This document shows positions 54,198 through 64,000 of a stretch of 64,000 bases of DNA, piece after piece. Numbering within the stretch: position 1 is the stretch's first letter; each line of letters opens with the position of its first letter. The notes under the pieces were generated by a model, which worked only from the letters and a program-made list of their open reading frames with translations, searched no databases and was not told where the DNA came from. Origin of the DNA: Gamsiella multidivaricata (taxonomy: Eukaryota; Mortierellomycota; Mortierellomycetes; Mortierellales; Mortierellaceae); assembly GCF_025024155.1 (NCBI RefSeq), contig NW_026251712.1, positions 548,501 to 612,500 of the forward strand, given 5' to 3'. Both the position numbers and the translations under genes were made by a program.

Positions 54198-57100
54198 ATG
54201 CCTTCCCAAGTTCGTTTCGCTGCTCAGACTCCAGTTGTCAGCCCCCTGCCTCACCCTCCTGTCACTGCTTCTCCTTGTGACCAGGCCGAGGTTTCCACAG
54301 TAGCAACACTTGTGCTCCAAGATGGCACTTCCTACCAGGGTATCTCCTTCGGTGCAGAGACCAAGAGCATTGCCGGAGAGTGCGTCTTCCAGACAGGTAA
54401 GCTTTCCTTCGTCTTTGTTGTTTGATCGACTGGACGTCAACATCCTCACATCCTCACATTCTCACGATTCAAATTGCATAATTGACGATGGAAACTGATG
54501 TCCATTTAGGCATGGTCGGATACCCCGAGTCCTTGACCGATCCTTCGTACAGAGGCCAGATCTTGGTGATCACCTTCCCCCTGGTCGGTAACTATGGTGT
54601 GCCCTCGCGCGAGACCATGGATCCCCTCCTCAAGGACCTGCCCAAGTACTTTGAGTCGAACGAGATCCACATTGCTGGTCTGATCGTTGGCCAGTACTCG
54701 CAGGACTATTCCCACTACCTGGCCGCGTCCTCGCTCGGAGCCTGGCTCAAGGAGTACAACATCCCTGCCATCTACGGCATCGATACCAGGGCCATGACCA
54801 AGAAGATCCGGTCCCAGGGAGTGATGCTTGGAAAGATCCTGTTCCCTACCTCTGTCGTCGGACCCACAGTTGTCCCTGCTGAAGCCCAGTGGATGAACGA
54901 GTACCAGAATGTGGATTGGATCGATCCCAATGCACGCAATCTCGTTGTTGAAGGTGTGTTTTGTTATTCAGGGCTTGGATTGATTGTTCAATGCTCTCTG
55001 GGCGCAGCTGCATCAGCAATGCTGACCGCTACATATGATGTGTTCTTTTTGTCTCGGTAGTTTCCCTGAAGGAACCCAAGATCTACGCACCCGAGCCCTC
55101 TACAGCGCTGTTGGGACCCGATGGAAAGGCGCTGCGCATTGTCGCTGTCGATGTGGGAATGGTATGGGTTCTTTGATCTGACACTGGACTGCTCAACGCT
55201 GTGAAGGGACTCTGGGATGCGGTATCTAACCAGCGTGTGTTTTGGTATTGCTTTGTCGAAAACAACAACAACAACAGAAATACAACCAGATCCGCTGCTT
55301 TGTTACTCGCGGTGTCGAGGTCAAGGTCGTTCCCTGGGACTACGACTTCAATGGCGATACGGACTATGACGGTCTCTTCATTTCCAACGGCCCTGGTGAT
55401 CCCATCATGAACACGGTCACCATTGCCAACCTGGCCAAGGCTATTCAGATCGCACGGACCCCCATCTTTGGTATCTGCTTGGGCCACCAGCTCTTGGCTC
55501 TTGCGTCGGGGGCCACGACCAAGAAGATGAAGTTTGGTAACCGTGGACACAACATTCCCTGCACAGACATGATCTCTGGACGCTGCTATATCTCATCGCA
55601 GGTAAACTAAGAGGACACAGAGCAGCAGCATGATCGAATGATGACGATGGTGCAAGGATGGAAAAGGAAACAAAGTTATTGACAGCAGCACTTGCTTTTG
55701 ACAAAAAAAATATAACAACAATAATAGAACCACGGATATGCTGTTGATGCCAACTCGCTTCCAGAGACGTTCATGGAGCTATTTGTGAACGCCAACGACG
55801 GATCCAACGAGGGTATTATGCACAAGACTCTGCCGATTTTCTCGGTCCAGTTCCACCCCGAGTCGACGCCCGGCCCCCGCGACACGGAGTTCTTGTTCGA
55901 CGTCTTTATCAGCTCTGTGAGCGAGTTTAGAAAGACGGGCACATTGAAGGCCATCACGATGCCCGGAGGCACCAAGGAGGCGGCGGCGGCGCTCAACCCT
56001 CGGGTCAGCGTGCGCAAGGTCCTTGTTCTGGGCTCTGGTGGTCTGTCTATCGGCCAGGCTGGTGAATTCGACTACTCTGGGTCCCAGGCGATCAAGGCGT
56101 TGAAGGAGGAGGGGATCTACACGGTCTTGATCAACCCCAACATTGCCACGATCCAGACATCCAAGGGCCTTGCCGACAAGGTGTACTTCTTGCCTGTTAC
56201 GCCTGAGTTTGTGCGCAAGGTGATTCTTCGGGAGAAGCCCGATGGCATCTATGTGACCTTTGGTGGTCAGACAGCCCTCAGCGTGGGTATCAAGATGAAG
56301 GACGAGTTTGCAGGACTCGGTGTGCGTGTGCTCGGAACACCTATTGAGACGATCATTGCCACAGAGGATCGTGAAGAGTTTGCTCAGCGCATGCTGTCGA
56401 TCGGCGAGAAGATTGCTCAGGCACAGACGGCTGTCACTGTGCAGGAGGCGGTCGCAGCAGCGAACCAGATCGGGTATCCCGTCATTTGCCGTGCAGCCTA
56501 CGCTCTTGGAGGTCTTGGATCCGGATTTGCCAACAACGACGAGGAGCTGGTGGAGCTTACGTCGCGCGCGTTTGCCACGTCGCCCCAGGTGTTGATTGAG
56601 CGGTCGATGAAGGGCTGGAAGGAGATTGAGTACGAGGTTGTGCGCGATTGCCGCGACAACTGCATCACTGTGTGCAACATGGAGAACTTTGACCCCCTCG
56701 GTATCCATACTGGCGACTCGATCGTTGTTGCACCCTCGCAGACGCTGTCGGACGAGGACTACAACATGCTCCGGACGACAGCTGTGAATGTCATTCGGCA
56801 CCTGGGAGTGGTGGGAGAGTGCAACATCCAGTATGCGCTCAACCCGTTCTCGAAGGAGTACTGCATTATCGAGGTCAACGCCCGCCTGTCGCGTTCGTCC
56901 GCTCTTGCGAGTAAGGCGACGGGTTATCCCCTGGCGTTTGTTGCGGCCAAGCTTGGTCTGAACATTCCGTTGAACGAGATCTCCAACTCTGTCACGAAGG
57001 TCACCTGCGCGTGCTTTGAGCCCTCGCTCGACTATGTTGTTGTCAAGATGCCACGCTGGGACCTGAACAAGTTTGACCGGGTGTCCAAGTCGCTGTCGTC

Positions 57101-60100
57101 GTCGATGAAGTCTGTGGGAGAGGTGATGGCTATTGGTCGTACGTTTGAGGAGACGATCCAGAAGGCGATCCGAGCCATTGACCCCTCTCTGGTTGGATTT
57201 GCAGCCAAGGAGTCGTACGATGTGATTGAGGACGAGCTGACCAACCCCAGCGACCAGCGCGTGTTTGCGATTGCCAACGCCCTGAACCACGGATACTCTG
57301 TGGATCGCATCTGGGAGCTGACCAATATCGACAAGTGGTTCTTGAACAAGCTGCAGAACATTGTCCGACTGGACAAGACTCTGACCAAATATAGCGCCAC
57401 CGATGTCCCGATCAACCTGGTGCGCTCTGCCAAGCAGCTCGGCTTCTCGGATCGGCAGATTGCCACGGCGATCTCGAGCAACGAGCTCTCTGTGCGCCGG
57501 ATGAGAAGCGACGCAGGCATCACGCCGTTTGTGAAGCAGATCGACACTGTGGCAGCCGAGTTCCCGGCCTTTACCAACTACCTGTACATGACGTACAACG
57601 CAGTGGAGCACGACGTTACGTTTGAGGACAAGGGTGTGATGGTTCTTGGGTCGGGAGTCTACCGCATTGGTTCGTCTGTGGAGTTTGACTGGTGCGCAGT
57701 CCGAGCTATCCGCACTCTCCGCAGCCGTGGTGTCAAGACTGTGATGGTCAACTACAACCCGGAGACAGTCTCGACGGATTACGACGAGGCAGATCGTCTG
57801 TACTTTGAGAACATCAACCTGGAGCGCATCCTGGACATTTACGAGGTTGAGTCGTCGTCTGGAGTGGTGATTGCCATGGGTGGACAGACGCCCAACAACA
57901 TTGCTCTGCCTCTGCACCGACAGGATGTCAAGATTCTGGGTACTTCGCCCGAGATGATCGACACTGCGGAGAACCGCTACAAGTTCTCACGCATGCTAGA
58001 CCAGATCGATGTTGACCAGCCCCTGTGGAAGGAGCTGACGTCATTTGGGGAGGCAGGCGAGTTCTGTGAGAAGGTCGGCTACCCTGTGCTTGTCCGTCCG
58101 TCGTATGTGCTCTCTGGAGCAGCCATGAACGTTGTGTACTCTCCCGACGATCTTGCCAACTACCTCGGACAGGCGACTGCAGTCTCTCGCGACCACCCCG
58201 TTGTGATTTCCAAGTACATTGAGGACGCCAAGGAGATCGAGATGGATGCTATTGCGGTCAACGGAAAGATGGTGATGCACGTGATCTCTGAGCACGTCGA
58301 GAACGCCGGTGTGCACTCTGGAGATGCCACTCTGATCCTCCCTCCTCAGGACTTGGATCCGGAGACGATCCGAAAGATTGAGGTTGCGACAGCCAAGATT
58401 GGGCAGGCGCTGGATGTCACAGGATGTTACAATATCCAGTTCATTGCCAAGGACAACGAGATCAAGGTGATTGAGTGCAACCTGCGTGCGTCGCGGTCGA
58501 TGCCATTTGTGTCCAAGGTTATGGAGGTGGATCTGATCGAGATGGCGACCAACGCCATGCTGGGTTTCCCAGTGGAGGCCTACCCCGAGTCGCCGATTCC
58601 CAAGAGTGGTTATGTCGGAATCAAGGTCCCACAGTTTTCGTTCTCGCGTCTTTCAGGAGCAGATCCGATTCTCGGTGTTGAGATGGCGTCGACTGGAGAG
58701 GTTGCGTGCTTTGGCAAGGACAAGTACGAAGCGTATATCAAGGCGTTGGTGTCGACGGGCTTTACTCTCCCCAAGAAGAACGTGCTGTTGTCGATTGGTT
58801 CGTTCAAGGAGAAGCTGGAGATGCTCCCTGCGGTCAAGAAACTGCGTTCGCTCGGCTACAATCTGTTTGCGACATCTGGTACAGCGGATTTCATGAACGA
58901 GCACGGTGTGCCGATCAAGTACCTGGAGGCACTTGAGGACGACAACGACAGCCAAAAGTCCGAGTACTCGCTGAACCAGCACTTGGCCAACAACTTGATT
59001 GATCTTTACATCAACCTGCCGTCCAAGAACCGCTACCGCCGGCCAGCCAGCTATGTGTCGAAGGGTTACCGCACCCGTCGTATGGCCGTTGATTTCTCGG
59101 TTCCACTGATTACGAACGTCAAGTGTGCGAAGCTGTTTGTTGAGGCCCTTGCGCGCCACAAGGGGTTTGAGATCGAGTCGGTGGACTTTAAGGCCAGCAA
59201 CCGCACGGTGACGCTGCCTGGTCTTGTCAACATCCAGACCATTGTCCCAGGTATTTCGACAGCAGCCAGCAAGGACTTTGAGGTGGTGTCCAAGGCATCG
59301 ATTGCGTCCGGATTCACGGTCATTGGAGCCATGGCGACGGGTTCGCCCAAGGGTGTGGAGGATAACGCGAGCTTGGCGATTGCGCTGACCAACACGCGCA
59401 ACCACGCGCACTGCGACTACTTCCTGTCGATGAACGCCAATGCGGAGAACGCCAACAGTCTGCTGAAGGAGACTGCGGCCCTGTTCATTCCATTCTCTCC
59501 GATTGCTGGCCGTGCGATGGCCAACGTGTCTGAGGCGGCCAAGTACTTTAGCACATGGCCGGGCATCAGCCCTATTGTGACGGATGCCAAGGGCACAGAT
59601 CTTGCTTCGATCCTTCTTTTGGCCAGCCTGCACAACCGGTCTGTCCATATCACTGGGGTGTCGAGCCGCGACGACATGGCGCTGATTGCGATGAGCAAGG
59701 ACAAGGAGCTGCAGGTGACGTGCGACATTGAGGTGTATTCTCTGTTCTTGAACAGCGAGGAGACTGGGTCGAAGCTGCTTCCTTCCAAGGCTGACCAGGC
59801 CGCGTTCTGGAGCAGCCTCCACGTCTTTGACTGTTTCACTGTTGGAACTTTGCCCTACCGCCTTGCCGCGGAGAAGGGCACCGCTGTTGCGTCTGCTGGT
59901 GTCCAGGAGACGCTTTCCCTGCTGGTGGATGCTGCCAACAAGGGCCGTTTGACGATGGAGGACATTGTGGCGAAGCTGTACACGAACCCCCGCAAGATCT
60001 TCTCTCTCCCTGAGCAGAAGGACTCGTATGTGGAGATTGAGACTGACCGTGCCTGCATCCTTCCGGCGGGCTCGGGACCTTTTGCCGGCAAGGCGCTCTC

Positions 60101-61481
60101 AGGCACAGTCCATCGCGTGGTCCTCCACGGCGAGACTGCCTACCTGGACGGTGCCTGGTACACGACCGGCTCTGAGGGCGAGGATCTGTCAATCATGACT
60201 CAGACGATCACCAAGGCGATCAAGAAGATCACGATTCCGACGGCTGCTGCTGTCGCTGGCCAGGGTTCGATGCACTCGCCCCGTCTCGGACCCTCTGTGG
60301 AGATCCCAGTCCCCGGCACACCCACGACTCGCGCCATTGATGGTCGTCGAGGCAGCATTCAGATGGAGAGTGGGTCTGGTTTGACACCTGCTCATGCCCA
60401 CAAGGAGACACTGCCCTCGTCGATCTCGCGGATCCTGAACAACTCGCCTTTCTCGCATCGTCACATCTTGTCATCGAAGCAGTTTGACCGCAACGAGCTC
60501 CACATGTTGTTCAGTCTCGCACACGAGATGCGCACGCAAGTTGAGCGCAACGGATCGATTGATTTGCTCCACGGCAAGGTGATGTGCTCGATGTTCTACG
60601 AGCCCTCGACGCGCACGTCGTGTTCGTTCGCAGCAGCGATGTCCCGGCTCGGTGGTACGGTCGTGAGCGCGGACGGATCATCGTCGTCGGTTGTCAAGGG
60701 CGAGACTTTGGCGGACACAGTCCGCACTCTTGCCTGCTACGGAGACCTGATTGTCCTCCGTCACCCTGATCCCGGCAGTGCCGCCACAGCAGCCAAGTTC
60801 TCGAAGGTGCCGGTCATCAATGCCGGGGACGGTATTGGTGAGCACCCTACGCAGGCGTTCTTGGATGTGTACACGATCCGTGAGGAGCTCGGAACTGTGA
60901 ACGGTCTGACCATCACGCTGGTCGGAGATCTCAAGAACGGCCGCACGGTGCACTCGCTTGTCAAGTTGCTGGCGTACTATCATGTTACGCTGAACTTTGT
61001 GTCGCCCACATCGCTCCGGATGCCCGAGGAGGTGAAGGCCGAGTTGATGAAGGCCGGCATTGCGTTCAACGAGTACACGGATCTGAACGAGGTGATTGCA
61101 GAGTCCGATGTGGTATATGTGACGCGTGTGCAGAAGGAGCGGTTTGCGGATCTGGAGGAGTATGAGCGGGTGAAGAGCGCGTATGTGATCAACAATAAGA
61201 TGATGAGCAAGGCCAAGACCCAGATGGTGGTGATGCACCCCCTGCCCCGTGTTACGGAGATTGAGCCCGAGGTCGACTTTGACCAGCGCGCGGCGTACTT
61301 CCGTCAAATGCGGTATGGTCTCTATGTCCGCATGGCTCTCCTCGCTTTGGTAAGTTTTTTTTTGTCGCGCTCTTTTGAATCCTTAAAGACAAGGTACATG
61401 TACCGCAAGCGCAGTACTGTTGCTAATTTTCGTTCGTGTCTTTCTCTCTTGCACCCACAGGTCCTTGGCAAGCCATTGTAA
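54198..61481 (+). CDS. URA2: Multifunctional CPSase-ATCase (URA2/CAD type)
   Basis: Six exons: 54198-54396, 54510-54953, 55061-55161, 55278-55601, 55728-61349 and 61461-61481, giving 2236 aa (yeast Ura2 is 2214). It catalyses the first two steps of pyrimidine synthesis: carbamoyl phosphate from glutamine, bicarbonate and ATP, then carbamoyl aspartate. Domains in order: glutaminase with nucleophile Cys in [11 protein letters not shown] (about 315); CPSase from about 450 ([20 protein letters not shown]) with its second half at [20 protein letters not shown]; the regulatory MGS-like fold ([20 protein letters not shown]); a dihydroorotase-like domain whose metal-binding DxHxH is replaced by NIQTIVPG, as in other fungi, so inactive; and ATCase from about 1922 with PSTRTSCSF and MHPLPR. 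The last exon encodes only VLGKPL. Confidence 0.97.
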
Positions 61482-61649
61482 ATGTCATTGAAGTAGAATC
61501 TTCCAGAAAGACGATATATATCCTCCTTCTATTAGACACCTTTTTTATTGATTATTTTCATTTGTTTTATTCATCCTTACTACATTGTATTTCATTGATC
61601 TTTCTGTCATTATCAGTTTTGCATTTGCACCCTTCGCTTTCTCTCATCA

Positions 61650-61655
61650 AATAAA
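61650..61655 (+). terminator. Poly(A) signal, URA2
   Basis: AATAAA 169 nt after the stop. Confidence 0.55.
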
Positions 61656-62069
61656 GTGTTTGTAGACATACACATTGTATTTGAGCGCCACGGTTCCTCG
61701 GGGACCCATTTCATTTTCAGTCTCCGTGTCCTGCACGAGCACATACATTGCGACCCCACCGTTATTGGTACAATTTTGTCCGCACGCCCCACGTTCCTCA
61801 AGCGGACATAAGCAAAGGTCATCTCAACAAGATTTGTCTGAAACGGTGGAAACTCACTCCTCTGAGCCCACCCTCCACCGTTCCCACCAGGGGTAAAAAA
61901 AAAAAGTGAGCTAATGCACGTAAAAAAGGGCCGAAAAGTCTTTTCGCATCCAATCCCCGGTAATATGTCAATTTCCGATGTTGTGCTAGTAAAGGCTACC
62001 TACTGAAGCACGCTCTTTTCTTCTCATTATTACATATGCACTTTTTTTTTTTTTTACTTTAATCAATAG
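61656..62069. other. Convergent 3' region
   Basis: No gene. A 9-bp inverted repeat (AACGGTGGA at 61842-61850, TCCACCGTT at 61874-61882) could form a hairpin. A T-run lies at 62042-62055. Confidence 0.4.
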
Positions 62070-62075
62070 TTTATT
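62070..62075 (-). terminator. Poly(A) signal, secreted-protein gene
   Basis: Minus-strand AATAAA 46 nt past the stop. Confidence 0.55.
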
Positions 62076-62120
62076 AGAATAGTGGTGGACTTTACAAGTT
62101 GGTTGGATGCAAGTATCTAT

Positions 62121-63060
62121 TTAGAAGGCGGCGACAATACCGATGGCACCGGCGACGACCGTGGCCATGATCTCCCAGGAGATGTACGAATGGGCAGCAG
62201 CGCTGGGCTTGTTGGTGGGAGAGGTAACAGCACCGGTACTGGTAGATCCACTGCTAGGAGCAGACACGGTGGGGGAACCAGTAGCAGTAGCTGAGACAGT
62301 GCCGGACACGGTAGGGAGGGAGGTGCTATTGGGAAGTGGGCAAACGCTACCGTCCTTCATGCTGTAATCACCAGGAATAAGATTCCAGCAGCCTTTATCG
62401 GACTTGTCTGTTGATAGGGCAGATGGGTTTAAAAAAAATATGTTAGCTGAATTCAGGGGGAGGGGGACGGAGTAGAAAAGGTTGAATGAGTGTACCAATG
62501 CAAACAATCCATGATCACCTACTGGTAATGCAATCGCGTTCGGTATCATCTTTGGTTCCTTTGCAGCACCGGATGCAGTAAGTATTGGATGATGGCTCGA
62601 GCAACGAGACAAACTTGTTATACCCAATACAGCTATAACGCCATCCATGTGAATCCATCTGACCACCGTCATCCGTCGCATTCAGACCCCAGACGGCTCC
62701 GTTCATGCATCCCGTAATCTGAACCCATCCAGAACCAGCGGTGCCGCTCTCATTACGGCCTGTGGACAGGTGTGAGGAAAGGATGAGGCCCTCGGGCATG
62801 GCTGGATTATTAACGCTTGATTCCTCCTGCTTCAGGGGGTTGGTGGTACCCTTGCCGAAACAGTAGGAGGTCGCACAGGCCTCATCGGGGGCAACGTTCT
62901 GGGAACCCTTGGGCGAGAGCATCGTGCAGAAGTTGTTTTCGTCCGTGATCGAGGTCCAGTTGTTGCGTGTTGCGGGAACAACGCAGTTGCTGGGCTCCTC
63001 AAGGGCCAGAGCTGGGGCTGCGATGGCAGCGACAAGGAAGAGGGCAGTGTTCCAATGCAT
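62121..63060 (-). CDS. Secreted cysteine-rich GPI-anchored-type protein
   Basis: Two exons, 63060-62523 and 62407-62121, giving 274 aa. A signal peptide (MHWNTALFLVAAIAAPALAL) is followed by a Cys-rich ectodomain (NNFCTML, CATSYCFGKGT, ITGCMNGAVWGLNATDDGGQ, YCIRCCKGT, KGCWNLIPGDY), then a Ser/Thr/Pro-rich stalk of about 55 residues, and a hydrophobic end (ISWEIMATVVAGAIGIVAAF) with no charged tail, as expected for GPI attachment. I do not recognise a catalytic family. The even distribution of cysteines and Trp/Gly motifs suggests a small disulphide-bonded surface or cell-wall protein. ATG 63060 was chosen because it opens the signal peptide. A GT microsatellite lies just upstream. Confidence 0.85.
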
Positions 63061-63063
63061 TAT

Positions 63064-63105
63064 TGCTATGTGTGTGTGTGTGTGTAAGTGTGAGTGTGAG
63101 TGTGA
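63064..63105. repeat. GT/GTGA microsatellite
   Basis: About eight GT units, then GTGAGT-type repeats, immediately upstream of the start codon of the secreted-protein gene (within its leader). Confidence 0.75.
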
Positions 63106-64000
63106 TGTATTTGTGAGTGGAGAGAAAAGAGAGGTAGCGGATGAGGATGAGGCAGAGAAATACGGAAACGAGATAGGAAGAGGAGTGGGGGGGGGAGGAG
63201 CGTTTTCTACCGACATATTTATACTCAAGAAGAGGACCAGGGAACTAGCTCCATCTCAAACATCCTCATCATCCAGGGGCGAAACTAGGTAATTTTTTTT
63301 TTTTTTTTGTATTCAATCGATGAATACACAAAAAAGGGAAGAACTTCACCCATACGTCGGACTCCGAGTCCTTCCCTTCTAGCCGCCTGATTTGTTTTAC
63401 ACTATTCGTCAACGACTAAATTAAAATTAGATTGCAACTTCCCTTTTTTATTTTGTTGGCGGGTTTAAACTCCAATGTACTGTTCATGTACTTTTTTTGT
63501 CCGCTGGTAGGTCGTTGGCTGTCGGCAATCATGATGAGAAGATATGACATGATGCCCTAATTTGTTTTACTTCTTTGCGCTATCGCTCTGCGCCAAGGTG
63601 CTAGTAAACAATGTGCTTATGCACTCTTTTTCGTGCCCTGCATCGATCAGGCACCTCGGCCCAGGTGATAGTCTACACCAGACTTATGAGGTGTATTCCG
63701 TACCCAGCGTGCGTGCAGCAGGACCGGCCTCGAGTGGGCCCATCTTCCCCCCCCAACAGCCGTTATCCGAGAGTAGTAGAAGGGGGAGGGGATCAAATGA
63801 TTTCTCACCTCAGCTGAGCGGTCTCGCTCGCACTCCGGTTCTTATGAACAAAGAATGTAATCATGGAATGAAAAGGGAACGACATAGGACCCTGTGTCGA
63901 CAAAAATAAAGTCCATGCAGGATATGCACAGGCATTCAAACTGCCCATGCATGATTCATGGCGATGCAAAAAAAAAAAAAAATAAGAAACAGATCCACTT
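63106..64000. other. Right-hand flank without a recognised gene
   Basis: GA-rich promoter sequence of the secreted-protein gene, then about 600 bases with T- and A-runs and no supported coding frame. Confidence 0.5.

Noticed and set aside
55779..57917. A 712-codon open frame antisense to URA2
   Set aside because: Shadow of a long, codon-biased exon, low-complexity His/Arg/Val-rich and unlike any protein family.

Overview
The window looks like nuclear DNA from an early-diverging filamentous fungus. GT-AG introns of about 50-130 nt interrupt most genes, leaders are CT-rich, AATAAA poly(A) signals are common, and the gene set includes squalene epoxidase, a fused CPSase-ATCase with a dead dihydroorotase, and GPI-anchored and kelch-membrane proteins. 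Placement in Mortierellomycota/Mucoromycota is an inference from gene content (for example an EF-hand mitochondrial glycerol-3-phosphate dehydrogenase), not a proof. No viral, bacterial, CRISPR or rRNA/tRNA signal was recognised.

Layout. 1-5.86 kb is gene-poor and holds a small inverted-repeat element plus decayed sequence. 5.9-21.4 kb is a head-to-tail array of four oligopeptide transporter (OPT) genes, each with one intron at the same place and its own TATA box. A 2171-bp block (3' end of OPT1 plus spacer) recurs without visible difference after OPT2, and OPT2 is a mosaic of OPT1-like and OPT3-like tracts, so the array is recently duplicated or converting. 22-23.9 kb (minus) is an F-box/LRR gene. 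25.2-29.3 kb (plus) is a five-exon gene for a large tail-anchored protein of unknown function. 29.7-32.0 kb (plus) is a ten-exon UPF0014 membrane protein, facing tail-to-tail a Dbp6/DDX51-type DEAD-box helicase (32.1-35.0 kb, minus).

35.6-53.1 kb is a run of minus-strand genes: GUT2 with two EF-hands, ERG1, a CCNDBP1/GCIP-like protein, two tandem kelch-transmembrane genes (the downstream one broken by an in-frame TAG), an MscS-type channel and an EXS-domain protein. A 119-bp hAT-like MITE with perfect 8-bp target duplications sits at 44.5 kb. 54.2-61.5 kb (plus) is URA2 (2236 aa), convergent with a cysteine-rich secreted GPI-type protein (62.1-63.1 kb, minus).

Functionally the window is mostly housekeeping metabolism (sterol, pyrimidine, glycerol phosphate, ribosome assembly) plus membrane transport and cell-surface genes. 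The dynamic part is the OPT array. I found no convincing new multi-gene system. The observations most worth following are the OPT mosaic, the MITE, the broken kelch paralog, the EF-hand GUT2 and the unrecognised tail-anchored and secreted proteins. All gene models were spliced by eye from GT-AG sites, reading-frame continuity and family homology, so individual boundaries could shift by a few codons.
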